A stretch of 64,000 bases of DNA. Source: Taenia hydatigena (Eukaryota; Platyhelminthes; Cestoda; Cyclophyllidea; Taeniidae). Each line of letters starts with the position of its first letter. Positions within the stretch are counted from its first letter, which is position 1. Below, piece after piece: positions 19,330 through 31,181 of this stretch. The notes under the pieces are model-generated. The model saw only the letters and a list, made by a program, of their open reading frames with translations, did no database searches and was not told where the DNA came from. The translations under genes and the position numbers were made by a program. The DNA lies in NCBI GenBank assembly GCA_036345935.2, contig JADWOT020000001.1, positions 2,717,258 to 2,781,257 of the forward strand. Reading direction: 5' to 3'.

Positions 19330-20113
19330 GAGCATTGCATTTCACTCCAACAAAATTGCATTTCAAACTTGCAACAACATCTTTTTTTCGCCAACTTTAC
19401 GTGTTTTCGTAATGCGCACTTTATTGACACATCAATCAAATTGCAAAATTAAGCGCAATTCTGAGCTAAATACATTATACTTCAAGGAACAAGATATAGC
19501 AAATTAGTTTGTTACCTCCCCATTGTCCCAGTTGGAATTTTTACTGTTATTTTTTCGATTGCTTTGTCATGCGCTCAAGTCTAATTCATGTTGCGTCCTC
19601 AGGTGACATTGGTAAAGTGGCGAGCCTTTGGGAGTGAAATAAGACACTTTATCCTCTCCTTCATTGCAAGTTACCTCATTTGAAGAGATTCGCCTCTTCC
19701 TTGTGCTGCAGCCTTCGTTTAGCGCATGTGTTTCGATGTTTCGTGTGGCACTTTTGGTTGCACAAATTGATTGTTCAGTGAGGTGAAATGTGGCTGTTTA
19801 CGAAGGCGGTTGTCAGGAGTTGGCTGGCCACCTTAGTCTTGCATCCACGTTAGGTGATTGCACTTGTCACTTTGTACTGTGCTGCATTGTCTCTCCATCG
19901 TTTCCTTTTTATGTACTCGCCTTTATTCTGCCTTTTCTACTGTGCAGCAGACACTAGCAGTCCTGCTGCATGTCTCACTTCATTTGTTACTTTGTGTCAC
20001 TGTATAAAGCACATCATTTCGTGGCTTCTCTCTGTAGTCTTACATTTAGAGTGATTGGTTTCTTACTTGCTGCAGTTTGTGTGAATTTCAAGCATGTTTT
20101 AGCTGTTTTCTGG
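19330..20113 (+). repeat. Segment A' (diverged A)
   Basis: Shares with segment A stretches such as 'tttgtactgtgctgcattgt' and 'catcgtttcctttttatgta'-type DNA. Mirrored at 27549-28280. No coding region is supported. Confidence 0.6.
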
Positions 20114-20129
20114 TGATGTCGCAATCCAT

Positions 20130-20680
20130 CCTTCCATCCATCCTTTCTCCCAACCACCGCCACACTCCACTCTAAAACAGTCCCTCCAATCCTCTATCCT
20201 TCCATACACCCATTCATCCTTCAATACACCACTTCAGTCAGACGTATGTAGCCATTAATTCATTTGGTCTAACTTTATTCGATCAGTCAGGTGTTCACCG
20301 TCTTCTCAATCCACATCAGAGCTGTTCCTTATCCAGCCTACGCATCCACATACGCATCCAACAATCCATCCAACCATCAATCTATTCATCCACGCATTCC
20401 TATAACCCCTTTCTACTTGATTATCCACCCATCTCTTTATTTGTGAACATGTCCATGCCCATTCCTTCCGAGCACAATCCATCCATCAATCCATTAATCC
20501 GTCCATCAGGTCACTTCCACCATTTTTATCCCTTCCTCCGTGCATCCACTGCCACATGCTCCCCTACATCCACCATCCCTCCATCCCGAATGCAGCCCTT
20601 CTTTTATCTCACATATCTGCCTTTCTCTCCTCACCTTCTCCTTCACACATTCCTCTTCCAACCTTTCAACGCTTACATTC
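20130..20680 (+). repeat. CATC-rich low-complexity tract
   Basis: Loose CATCC/CATTC repeats and pyrimidine-rich DNA, copied at 39047-39570. The 111-codon frame at 20443-20778 is low-complexity and not accepted as a gene. Confidence 0.75.
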
Positions 20681-22039
20681 TCCGTGATTATGTAGGTCCT
20701 CTACATAGCTGCCCTCCTGATCTCGGAAATATTTGCAGCCTAAACGGTTGTCGTTTGCAAGCATTTTTGCAAATCTAGACTAATGATCCACTTTACTGAC
20801 CACAAAGCGCTGCATCCAGTACAGCAGTCATCTCTCACATTCCGCCTCAGCATTCCTTTCCTTCAGCATTGCCAAACCGTATTGTGGAAGCTCCTAACCT
20901 ATCCAGATTAGCGACGGTGAACAAATGAAGATTAGAGTGATTGACGATAGTTCCAGTTTATGGAAGCCTCGTGACACCGGCACCAGCAGATGAGTTAACG
21001 CATCTGACCAATGTCAACGCCGCGAAAATCACAACAATCGCGACAGTGGCACAGATGGAGTTGACACTTCTCGTCAAGTGCTTCTCTGCTTTGGTAGGTT
21101 TCCTCCTCATACTCACCACACTCCGTGCACCCTCCTTGACTCATGTGCTTGCTATTTGACGCATGAGAATAACATGGACACCTGTTCTGTGGAAGGAGAC
21201 TACAATTTGTGGTCGGGTTCAGTAGCCTGATGCAGCTTTTAGTGTGCACCAAATTTTGCTGACTATTTGCAACTCGGTTCGGCTATTCGATTAGCTGGAT
21301 GTGGTGTGTGTGTGTGTGCAGTTATTCTGACGAGCACGTTATGGAAATACGTCCATCCATCCTCTATGCAGTCATGCTTCCATGCATTCCGTCCTCATTA
21401 ATCCATTCCTACTTATATGCTGCATGTCTTCCTTGGTGAAGTACGTGGAGGAGGCTAAGAACTAAGTAATGGTCTGATGGGCCACTTGCCGATGGTAAGT
21501 TCCTCTTCTTCTTCTTCTTCTTGTCGTTTTGCGTTGATGAGGTGTTTCCTTACACTGACACTTGGTGTGCCAGCATTTGATTTGACCAAAAGCACCCTCA
21601 TTTGTTAAGGCACCGAACACGATTGGGACGAGTCGCCATGCGGTCCGATGCAACAAATGGCGTGTCTCCAGAGCCTCCGGATACACTGCCCTTCCGTCAA
21701 CTGTGGATATCCTCTGACTGCCTTCGCCATCCATCAATCCGTCCATTCCTCCATCTAGGTGGCTTCAACTGCCTGAATGCCCACGTGCCTGCCCACTGTG
21801 GAAGAAAGCCCTCCGCTTAGCATCATCTAAGCAGAAAACACACCAACTCTGCCGTGTCGTCATGGCAGGATGAGAATGGTAGAGGGATGCTTCAGGGAAG
21901 TGATTGTAAAGTGACTTTAGTTAGTCATAATCTTTGCGTGTGTGTTTGAATAGGTAGTGAACGGGAGTGGTAGCCGCGTCTCAAGTGGTCGAAGTTGTGT
22001 GACGAATGGTAGCCTAAGCGCCCATTACTAGATGATCGG
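20681..22039 (+). repeat. Segments H and I with an internal deletion
   Basis: 20681-21560 is segment H and 21562-22039 is segment I. A deletion relative to 40462-40930 joins 'ccttacactg' to 'acacttggtg'. The 72-codon frame at 20941-21159 over the E-like part ends in a hydrophobic stretch (VKCFSALVGFLLILTTL). It is also open at 39837 and 57052, but no family is recognised. Confidence 0.6.
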
Positions 22040-22650
22040 AACACTCAGTCAAATACAGTGGGAAAAGGCATTTGGGTAAGGCGGGAGAGGGGAAATGCCT
22101 TGAAACACTAATGAGATTGCCTTTGATTACCCACAGATCTAACGACTGCGATCCTGTGAAGATGAACTTCGAGGGCAAAGCAAAGGTGGTGATCGTCGCC
22201 GGTGGCATCTATCATTGCACAGCCACCGAGTGATCGCGCACCCGTCTATCCGAGCATGAGTAACTAGCGAAGAACCTCGAAGATGTCAATTCTAAGTGGC
22301 ATGCAAGCAAAATTTTCGCATGTGGAGGAGCTTCGTGTGCACAAGTTCTGAAACCGCCTTCAAAGTCCACTCATCAACTTACCTGACCATTGCAGATATC
22401 TGCAAATCTGCAAGTGCTATCTCCACTGGCCGACGTCGTCACGACTTAGCGGAAATCCATATCTCATCACCCTAAATGACTTAGGCCAACAACCACACTT
22501 GCCTCTCCCTTTTCTTCCATCGACACTACCTCTAACTGATTGTGCCCCTCCCCACCTTCTACACAAAAGAATCGGCCACTGCCAAAATGGATATTGCAGA
22601 CGGATCTCGAGGAACGCATGTTTAACCCAACAACAAGTAGCGTGAGTTGT
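22040..22650 (+). pseudogene. Galactokinase 3' half, degenerate copy
   Basis: Same order as the copy at 8285-8930. The middle part around 22145-22220 reads DCDPVKMNFEGKAKVVIVA, close to the PVKMDFEGKAKVAIV piece of the 50830 copy. The last-exon acceptor TAG is changed to TAC near 22561, and the terminal exon has lost its frame ending. Clearly a pseudogene. Confidence 0.5.
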
Positions 22651-23540
22651 TAGTTTTAACCTGTAGACTTGAGTAGTAACATCCATTGTTCTCTCCCACC
22701 GTCTTAATCTCTCAATCCCCTTCACCTTGCACTTCCAACACACAAAAATCCAGTCCGACATCTCGCTTATTAGTCGTGGACTTGAAGGGATTCACGACAC
22801 GTCACGCGGTCACATGACTGGCCTTTTGGAAGTCGTCAGTGCCACACTGTCCTCTGTATTCGTAGGACATTTCCTCACCATCGCATATATCCCGACATGC
22901 AAGCAATAACTGATGTGGGAGTAGGGATCCAACTAGAATGACAAATCACAGCTGGGAAGGGATCACAGTAGTGATTGATAAGACTGCAGAGGAGAAGTGC
23001 ATCCAGTCCATCCTCCACACCATCCACAGCCGTCTCGATGATCGCTTTGCCTACCTCTTCAGCGAATACTCCAGCCTCCAACACACAGACGTGGTCGACT
23101 GCATTAGTGTGGTTTGCATAGATCATAGTAGCTTCGGTGGAGTTAAGGTAGAGTGCACGGTAGGTGCAGACAAACTCGCTTCATCGAATGCTCTACACGG
23201 CACGTGCACCGAGACACTCGCGGCCCATCTCGACCCTTTCAGTTGGCTCGAAGTAACTAACATGGTGCTCACCTAAACGGTTTGGACAGGAGGCAGGTTT
23301 GCACGCACAGTGGCAGCAATTGCGTTCGTAAAATGGATGACGCAGAGACGCCATTGTGGACTGCAGAAGAAGTCTAGTGGCGGGATGGTAGTTAAGACCA
23401 CCATCGCTGCCGCTGCCGCTGCCGCTGCCGCAACGACGCAGACACACATCGAAGGGCATTAACGCACACGTGGGGACAATCGCAGCCACACAGTTGGCAG
23501 AGGATGAGTTCGGGGACAAGGCTATCACTGAAGAGCATTT
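22651..23540 (+). repeat. Segment O, copy 1: unidentified coding-like stretch
   Basis: The plus-strand frame 22938-23276 contains LHTIHSRLDDRFAYLFSEYS. A distant copy at 34640-34760 reads IASTIHHRLEDHFARLF in the same frame, so frame and residue type are kept at real sequence distance. The minus strand also has a frame kept between copies (EEVGKxIxETxVDG), so the coding strand is unsettled. A GCC repeat lies at 23406-23430. The end at 23500-23600 reads AEDEFGDKAITEEHLREKRE in another frame. I recognise no family. It may be exons of an unknown gene, or a pseudogene. Confidence 0.4.
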
Positions 23541-23727
23541 ACGGGAGAAAAGGGAAAGCTATGAAGAGACGAAAAGCCTTCTCAGCACTCAGACACCTGA
23601 ACACTGCATGAAATAAAATGTGGGGCACGTGGGGTGAGGGATGGATGGAACACTGCTCTACGGTAAACAAGCATTATTTGGAATATCTACACGAGGAAAA
23701 AACATCTATAACGTGCGTTAATCTGAC

Positions 23728-24006
23728 ATGCTACAGAAACCGCTTAAGAGAAACAACGAGAAGTTAAGCAATCTGCAGTGGACAAGAGGCCTCGTTTCCT
23801 ACAACTTGGGGTTCTCACACTCAGACATTCCTGACGACGAAGGAAGACATAATTCTCTGTCGGAATACAGTTACATTGCACACAGCGCACGCAAGGGGTG
23901 GATCGACCGGCATGGTTTGAAGTCGAGCCCACTCAGCGAAGGTGAAATGACGAAGGCACAAAGCCGGCACTCATCGCAGATTAGAGCGAAAGTAGCAACA
24001 GACTGA
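23728..24006 (+). other. Segment P: intact 92-codon frame of unknown meaning
   Basis: The frame starts MLQKPLKRNNEKLSNLQWTR and ends with QIRAKVATD. It is intact here and at 43116-43394 with a handful of changes. There is no recognised domain, no promoter or poly(A) signature and no distant copy to test the frame. It may be non-coding. Confidence 0.3.
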
Positions 24007-24009
24007 TGC

Positions 24010-24895
24010 GCCTTTATTCGTCTTTAGAGAAGTGTGTGGTGCTGCATAAGCTTGGACTACTTGTAAGCTGCACCACCGACACCCTTTGCTGAAGTGAAAA
24101 GTAGACGAGGCAAGCGGACACATTTATGCGCACGGATTGAGCTATGCATTCTGGAGGTGTAGATTGACGACTCGATAGGTGTGAATTGATGCTTGGATGG
24201 ATGCTGGAAGGATTGGTGAGCATTTGGATGGATAAATGGATGAGCGCATGAGAGCTGCAGAAGTGGATGCATGGATGGATGGATGGATGGATAGGTGGAA
24301 GAAAAGATAAGACGGATAAATTTGTGAGTGGTATTGAATGGGGAATTATTTGAATGCACAATGAAGGCGACAGGGATATTTCCAATTGGGTTAAGGTGAT
24401 TGAACTGAAGAGTACAGCATTGGAGAAAAGCATTCGAATGCATGGTGAGCAGGTGCAGTGTATAGGAGATTGCCGAGCAACTATTGAAACCTGTCAACTA
24501 TCTGGCCATCAAGTGGCAGCCGACGACTGAGGTCTATGAAGTCAATGGTAACCAAAGCGTCTCCCGTAGGTGCACTTGATTACTTGCACTGAGGTGAAAG
24601 CCACAAGTAGAGTAAAGAAAGAGAGGTTGGAAGAGCTCAGTCGCCTAACGCGGCCTTTGGGGTGTTGCTGACGTGATGAGGGTAGTGGTGCAGAGAGCGC
24701 ACGCTCTTCTCCATCTGCAAGCGCTACAAGTTCTTCTGCACAGCATGGTATTGGGGTGGTGGTTATAGCACTGTAGGAGTCTCTCTAAGACAGTGAAATG
24801 TGTTCTTCTCTGCTGCCTTCGTCTACTTTCTACATCGGCAATGAGTGAAGGTGGTGCAGCTTACAGGTAGTGCAAACTTATACATCCAAATTATC
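24010..24895 (-). repeat. Reverse CATC tract and duplicated flank
   Basis: 24170-24330 is GATGGATG-rich. 24340-24560 is the inverted relative of 2150-2760. 24560-24870 is repeated at 44400-44720 and is a diverged inverse of 9000-9210. No gene is supported. Confidence 0.65.
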
Positions 24896-24899
24896 ATCC

Positions 24900-25085
24900 T
24901 CCCATTCATTTTCTGTTCACCCATCCAATGCTGCATCTATGCTGCATCTAGGTAACAAAAGCTCTGATTTGCGTCAGTGTGGTCGGTCGTGTATTCCTTG
25001 CAAACTATGATCACTAAGCGAGATGTGCTACTGTATTTCTGTTCACTGGTTGAGCAAGGTGAAGAGAAGGCAATACAAAGAGGAG
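24900..25085 (+). repeat. Segment K fragment
   Basis: The K frame (MITKRDVLLYFCSLVEQGEE) is open to about 25085, where it joins DNA from the peptide-gene 3' flank. This is a rearrangement junction, since all other copies of K continue to 'gtgggtgaatgtggaggtga'. Confidence 0.6.
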
Positions 25086-25089
25086 CAAC

Positions 25090-25432
25090 GCAGATGTGGG
25101 CTTGTGTGTGTGCGTGTGTGAATGAAGATGGATGGAAGGATGAATGTTGCGACGGTGGATGCGACCTGAATTTAGTAATCGCAATACACACACCATCCTC
25201 CCTCACCTCCCACCTTGGCCCACATCCAACCTGCTCCCCATCACCCACTCCTCCCCCATCACCAATGTCACACTCCAACACACCACATCCATCCCTCCAT
25301 CCATGTTGCCACACCAACCATTGCATTACATGCTCCTTTTATTTGCAAACAAATCATCGCGACAACTCAAATTAGTACGTCAACAGAAGACGGTACCTTT
25401 GCCTCCTGCTAAACCTTCGCGAACATCTTCAG
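25090..25432 (-). repeat. Peptide gene 3' flank without the gene (remnant)
   Basis: Matches the conserved 3' flank, including the minus-strand AATAAA within 'ctccttttatttgcaaac' (near 25340). It breaks off at 'gcgaacatctt', just before the position where the stop codon would lie. The coding part is absent, so this is a truncated family member. Confidence 0.7.
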
Positions 25433-26950
25433 AGAACACGCAGATGGCGCGTGAGAGTCATTCCACCCACTCGTCTCTTCTCTTTTCCACCTATTCTAAG
25501 CTCGTTCATCCATCCATCCACCCATGTCGCTTCTACCCATCCGTCAGTGTGAAACGATGTCGTCTTATGTAGGTTTTGCCGTGTGTTCCACTCGGTTCGT
25601 GAGAGTCGGACGTGCATCGTCTCGTCCTCGCGATGACTGATGGACTGGCCGTCAGTATTACTCACAGCGATGACTAATTTGTTCTCTCTGCACTTCTCAT
25701 TGTCACGAAGTTGAGAGCCCTCGACCACATATTAGTGTGGCCTTGAGTAGAGGAAGATGTTAGCCATTCAGCAGTCTCGTGTGGAATGTGCCAAACACAA
25801 AGCCAAGCCAAGTGGAGGCTTGTGCTGATGAAGTGTGGAGGGGTGTGCACCAAAGGAGCCATTCCTCCTCACAAGACAACTATTGGGTTGGTGAGTGAAG
25901 AAGAAGAATTTGTCATGAATGTTGCAAGCCTACTGTGGTGTGGCATCCGTCAGTGTGTGCCATGTGGTTAGAAGCCATCTGTTTGCATTCCATCACAATG
26001 TCCATCTCCTCCCCTCTCCTCATCACACCTCCTCCTCATGTGGTGTAGATGCAGACACTCCCATCACGAGGTCGTTTTGAAGCCATAACCTCACATCATG
26101 ATTGAGAGGCACATTACGCCGTTAAGAAACATAGTTGCCAGATTAGCTTGTCAGAAGAGGTTGAAGTCGCGTAGGCTCATCAAAAGCCTAGTCAGTTAAA
26201 GCCTAATCCATTACAGTCAGTCACTACAAAGAAAGCAAAGCATACCAACCCTGTCAGACCGGATGCTCACCCACCTTCCTGCTCCCAATCAACGGCAACA
26301 ATAAGTTTTCTTTGCTCTACACTTTATTTAAAAAGTGACACAATTGCGCACATCATTCCGTGTGAAGTTATGGGCGAGTATTCTCCACTTGGCTGTGTCA
26401 TCTCTCGACATATCAACTTAAATGCGTAGATGGAGGAAAGCGTGATTGGCACATTAGTTGGGTTCGAGAATAGGAGAAATGACCCGAGTGAATGCTCAAC
26501 AAACTCACGACGAAAGGGCGCCCCAGAGCTTGAATCGACACTGCCCACCCCTAGGCACTTAGTGGCACGGTTCACTTCAAAGATAATCTGCGTTGTAAAG
26601 AGGAGAGAAGGACACAATCAAAACAGCACAGAAGTCTGAGCAAATGGAGAAGGGGACTACGCGAGTGTCAAAAGGACAATTCCATAAACAATGCACAAAC
26701 CAGATTCGGTGGTCGTGCCTCCAACTGCAAAGTTAACCTCGACGTGCCATCGCCGAAGTGATGTCCACTTCCTCCAAACATCCCCTTTTTCCTTTCTGCA
26801 CACAAACTAATAACAACAGCGGAAGTGGAAAGTCAACACGAACAAAAATGACAGTTGGTGTGGGGTCACAGGAAGGTCCATAAATCTAAAACGGAGGCAA
26901 AGCCTCATTTCCATCCTCTGCACCTGCAACAGCCATCCCAAACACCACTT
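25433..26950. other. Apparently single-copy stretch, no gene recognised
   Basis: I found no second copy in the window. Frames of 60-100 codons occur on both strands (for example 26324-26617, -), but none shows a domain, signal peptide or promoter arrangement like the peptide genes. Confidence 0.45.
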
Positions 26951-27545
26951 TTCCCGCCCCAACACCCATTTCTCCAACCATCAACACGTACACGTCACCC
27001 ACTGTGGCAGCCTACTTCGCGCAGATCCTACCAGCCTCATCGGGTTATTGCAGAGGGCACGGTAGACGCAGACAACATCGTCACCTCGAGTCCTCCACAC
27101 AGCACATGCACTCACACACTTCCAGTCTGTCTGCATCCTCCCAATTCGCACAAAGTCGCCAACATGATGCTCAACCTCACGGTTTGCATAGGAGGCAGGA
27201 TTGCACGCACAGCAGCACTCAGCATCTCTCAGCACTGCACAATAAGTCCAGTGTCCACACGGTAGTTGAGGCAGCCGCCACCGACACGACGCAGACAGGC
27301 ACATCGAAGCACATCAACACACATATCGCGACAGTCGTATCGAGGCAGTTGGGAGAGGATGAGGTGGGCACAAGGCTATCTTCAAGGCACATTTGCGGGT
27401 AGTGAGCCAAAACTAGAGGACGACGAAGTTCGCTTCCAGCGCACTAATTCATTGTAGAGCTCGGATATCTGCAGACGGCAAGAAATTAAATACAGCACAC
27501 TAATGGAGGAGGAGGAGGAGGAGGAACCACTAATTTCAAAAATAT
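26951..27545 (+). repeat. Segment O, diverged copy, followed by a GGA tract
   Basis: Contains 'caaccatcaacacgtacacg', shared with 34735-34760, and later 'ttgggagaggatgaggtggg', matching the end of the other O copies. Frames are disrupted relative to 22938. A GGA run lies at 27505-27526. Confidence 0.55.
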
Positions 27546-28377
27546 ATAACTAGAAAACAGCAAGTAAGGAACCAATTACTCTAAGAAGCAAAGTGATGTA
27601 CATCATACAGTGACACAAAATAACAAATGGAGTGAGACATGCAGCAGTACCGCTAGTGTCTGCTGCACAGTAGAAAAGGCAGAATAAAAGCGAGTACATA
27701 AAAAGGAAACGATGGAGAGACAATGCAGCACAGTACAAAGTGGCAAGTGCAATCACCTAACGTGGATGCAAGACTAAGGTGGCCAGCCAACTCCTGACAA
27801 CCGCCTTCGTAAACAGCCACATTTCACCTCACTGAACAATCAATTTGTGCAACCAAAAGTGCCACACGAAACATCGAAACACATGCGCTAAACAAAGGCA
27901 GTAGCACAAGGAAGAGGCGAATCTCTTCAAATGAGGTAACTTGCAATGAAGGAGAGGATAAAGTGTCTTATTTCACTCCCAAAGGCTCGCCACTTTACCA
28001 ATGTCACCTGAGGACGCAACACGAATTAGACTTCAGCGCACGAAAAAGCAACCGAAAAAATAACAGTAAATATTGCAATTAAAAAAATGGAGAGAATTCA
28101 AACTAATTTACTATATCTTGTTCTTTAAAGTGTAACGTTTTGAACTTTGAATTGTCCTTAAATTTTGCAATTTGCTTTCTGTAAGAATAAAGTGAATATT
28201 ACGGAAACAAGTAAAGCTGACGAAAAAAGATGTTGTAGCATGTTTGAAATGCAATTTTGTTGGAGTGAAATGCAATGCTCATGCTCTTAATGTGTGTTTG
28301 GTAGTAGGACGGAGGCGGGAGGACGATTGCAGCCTATGCGATGCGTCGGTGAATTGGTGAAGGTCAACACAACCTGG

Positions 28378-28384
28378 TATATAA
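28378..28384 (+). promoter_or_regulatory. TATA box of peptide gene copy 4
   Basis: TATATAA, 54 bp before the ATG at 28432, with the same upstream context as copy 3. Confidence 0.75.
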
Positions 28385-28431
28385 GGTGCAGCAAATGGGA
28401 AGGCGTCATGGTCATCAACCGAAGACCAGAC

Positions 28432-28725
28432 ATGAAGTCGTCGTACACGTTCGTGGCTCTGCTCGTGGTGATGTTGGTTGTTGTTTGGGTGAAGGCCAGA
28501 CCCAATCCCACTCTCACTGCCACTGATCTGAAGAAGGAGGGGGAAGATGAAGGCGAGGGCGACCACAATCACGACTATGACGAATATGATGAGGAAGATG
28601 GCGACACAGGATTGGACGTGCCTCAAGAGGGAGGCGAGAAGAAAGGCGAAAAGCATGGGCAGGATGAGGAGGAAGAGGAAGAGGAAGACTGGGGTAAATT
28701 TTTCGAGGAGGATTCGAAGAAGTGA
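28432..28725 (+). CDS. Secreted acidic peptide, subfamily II, copy 4
   Basis: A single-exon frame of 97 residues, the mirror-arm partner of copy 3. The signal peptide covers residues 1-22 (MKSSYTFVALL...VKA), then RPNPTLTA, where copy 3 has RPDPTLTA. The core reads HDYDEYDEEDGDTG with two Tyr in acidic context. A Glu run is one residue shorter than in copy 3, and the end is DWGKFFEEDSKK. The frame is open upstream to 28294, but the TATA box at 28378 and family comparison support the ATG at 28432. The poly(A) signal ATTAAA is at 28782-28787. Function unknown; secretion inferred. Confidence 0.77.
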   Translation: MKSSYTFVALLVVMLVVVWVKARPNPTLTATDLKKEGEDEGEGDHNHDYDEYDEEDGDTGLDVPQEGGEKKGEKHGQDEEEEEEEDWGKFFEEDSKK

Positions 28726-28781
28726 GAGCGAGGTTCGTTGAGTGACCTGACCCGCTGAATTGTAGCGACTATTTTTCCCCA

Positions 28782-28875
28782 ATTAAAAGAGCATGTGGTA
28801 AGATGGTGATCGTTGCAAGAAGGTTGGATGGTTGGGGGTGAGTGGGGTTAAGTGGGGTGAGGTGGGGTGGGGTGT
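28782..28875 (+). repeat. Poly(A) signal and (GGGGT)n tract downstream of copy 4
   Basis: ATTAAA at 28782-28787, then a G-rich run (about 28831-28875, GGGGT/GGTGG units) on the sense strand. Such runs can form G-quadruplexes. The mirror lies at 18719-18830. Confidence 0.72.
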
Positions 28876-29109
28876 GTGGTGAGGTGGGACGGTGATGTGA
28901 TGTGCGAGGGGTGGGTGTTAGAGAGCACCTTCGAGGTGGGCAGTGGTAGGAGGCGAGGCAGTGACGTTGGTTGGCGCTTATTTGGACCGATGCACTGAAG
29001 CCCTATTCATTGTGGGTGCGCTCATCCCTTCTCCGATCTCCCATCCCCACACACACACACACACTCACACACGCATGCACATCCCCATGGAATCGACGTG
29101 ACACGCATC

Positions 29110-29705
29110 ATTTCTTCCTTCCATTCAACCACGTAGACATTCATCCTCTACGCAATTTATATCCCACCACACAAACGTCCATCCATCGTCCCTCCCATCA
29201 GTCCTTGCGAACAGTTACTCCAGCCAGAGTCTTGCAGTCTTCAATTTGTTTAGTCAACCGCTCTTCAATCAATCGTATGTGCACTTCTTTGTCCATCCAT
29301 CTATTTCCCTCCCATATTCAACCTACACTTCCATCCATCCATCCACCAAACCATCAACCCATCCTCCCCGTAGTTTTCACTACTTCTATCACTTCATCCA
29401 CCAATCCACTTGCCCATTCACACTCACATCCACCCATCTCTTCAACCCCAATTCAACCATTCATTCATCCAACCAGTAAACAGTCGTTCCACTGATACTG
29501 AGAAGACTTCCAACCCAGCAGACAATCGCTTAACACCACTCTGCACCCAATCGCTCACCAAACACACAAACGTGCATTCCACACACAATGGCCTCCTCCC
29601 AATGGCCTTCCATTTCGATGGTCCTTGATTTGGGGCCTCTCACTCGACCTCATCATCCAGATAGAGGAAACGTCGTGACACCAGCAGAAGTGGGTGAGTG
29701 AAGTG
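29110..29705 (+). repeat. CATC tract and start of segment E
   Basis: CATCC/CATTC low-complexity DNA to about 29480, then DNA shared with 1560-1780. Open frames across it (174 codons from 28971) are simple-sequence translations. Confidence 0.8.
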
Positions 29706-30640
29706 GACCGTGCAATGAGAAGGTGGCAGAATCACACCAGTCGGGTGGGTGACATGGATGAAGTGGGCATTTCTCGTGAAGAGCTCCTCTGCTTTGGTGG
29801 GCTTCCTCCTCATACTTACCACACTAATGTGGACCCCCTTTGACTCATGTCTCTTCCATTCACGCATTCCAACTACCTGAAACGCATATTTTGTTGATGA
29901 CTACCATTTTGCATTCACTTTCTCTACTTTTCATTCCTTTGTCCTTCCACCCATCCATCTATTCATCCAACAGCCCTTACATTCCTTTGTTGTTTTCAAT
30001 GCGAACACATGTGTGACGTGAGTTCTTTGTTTGTGGCAACTGATGACATCTGGTGGTGGAGTGGAAAGAGGCACCGCTCTCTCGCTCCTTCTTTCTATCT
30101 CTCTCTCTCTATCTATCTCTCTATCTCCCTGCGTCTGGCAGCAACTGCCCGTTTCTTCTCAATTACAGTAGCACCAGTTGCAATGGTCGGTATGGTGGTG
30201 CAAGAGGAGGTCAAATGCAAAGAGCTGAAGTGGATCTTGATCCTGCTAATGAAGGTGCTAATGCCTGTGTTAGGCAGAGAGAGAGAGAGCGAGAGAGGAC
30301 ATTGTGAGTGGGACAGTGAGAAGTGGGTTCGTTTGCCCGTCTTGCATTGCCTTTCCCTCGCTCGTGAGAAGAAGAAGAAGTCTAAGCTTTGCATTGTTTG
30401 GAATGGAAAGATTGTGGAAGCGAATGCGCAGCAAGAAATGGACAAGAGAAACGAAGGGACTGTCAGCACCTCTCAGTGACTTTGAAATGGGCCATTTACA
30501 AACAGTCTTACATAATGATATGAAAGTGGAACAATGGACATCTAAGTGCCGATTTTGAACTTAGTACATTTGTTGATGTGACAAATAGCTCTTAGCGACG
30601 GCGAGAGTGATGGTGACGTCGTGGTCGAAAGGAGAGGCGG
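29706..30640 (+). other. Segment E remainder plus single-copy DNA, absent from the left arm
   Basis: 29706-30011 is segment E, as at 1780-2060. About 30012-30640 has no second copy in the window. It contains a CT/CTAT run (30098-30135) ending at ctggcag, and a GA run (30272-30300). A 156-codon frame spans both runs and is not convincing as a gene. Confidence 0.5.
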
Positions 30641-31129
30641 CACTCAAATGGATACGCAATGGGGATAAAAGGAAGAGAATGACGATAGCGTGACACCTAA
30701 CAAGGTCTGTGTTTGGTAGTAAATGCGAAAGAAATAAACTGCCAAATCGTTGAAATCCTGAGTATATGCAGTACTATGGAAGGGAAGTGTCGGTTCAGCT
30801 CACCACGGCAGCAGCTCATCAACCAAGGAAGTGAGTACAACTAGGACTACTTCATCGACATGAAAACTGCCTCACGCTTGTTCACATCGCCATGGCATCC
30901 CTCCACCGTCCACATCTTGTCATGGCAACAAGGCAGAGATGGGCTTTCTACTTGGATGTGGGTGAATGAACGGCCTTATTCCACAAGGCACATGAACGTA
31001 TGTTGAGGGTGTGGGAGGACGCTCTCCGTCAGCTGGGAAATATAGGCGTCAAATGCCAAAGTGGAAGATAAATCATGTATGTGCCTACACAGCTCAAATT
31101 TTTCCTCTAGTATAGATGGTAGACATCAC

Positions 31130-31181
31130 GAGGAGGAGGAGGAGGAAGAGCAGAGGAGGAGGAGGAGGAGGGGGAGGAGGG
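31130..31181 (-). repeat. (GAG)n tract, mirror of the CTC tract at 17292
   Basis: Imperfect GGA/GAG repeats. Length and interruptions differ from the left-arm tract. Confidence 0.85.

Larger units (their letters stand above)
16346..20113 (+). repeat. Palindrome 1, left arm
   Basis: Read as reverse complement it matches 27549-32103. Shared landmarks are the CTC/GAG tract, the CATC tract, peptide gene copies 3 and 4 and the A' segment. Outer homology stops at 'ggcttta' on both sides. The right arm has about 0.9 kb (29706-30640) that is missing here, and the left arm keeps 33 bp near 20072-20104 that the right arm lost between two GCTG repeats. Confidence 0.88.
20120..24960 (+). repeat. Palindrome 1 spacer, direct repeat of 39047-44830
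   Basis: In the same order as the other copy: CATC tract, segment H, segment I, a galactokinase fragment, segment O, segment P and a reverse CATC tract. About 0.47 kb present at 40462-40930 is missing here at about 21560. The two spacers are near-identical by eye over long stretches (for example 22900-23700 against 42294-43090). Confidence 0.85.

Noticed and set aside
30009..30479. A 156-codon frame with a pyrimidine tract ending ctggcag, resembling a splice acceptor
   Set aside because: The frame crosses CT and GA simple repeats. Another frame after the AG is also open, and no family resemblance or donor is clear.
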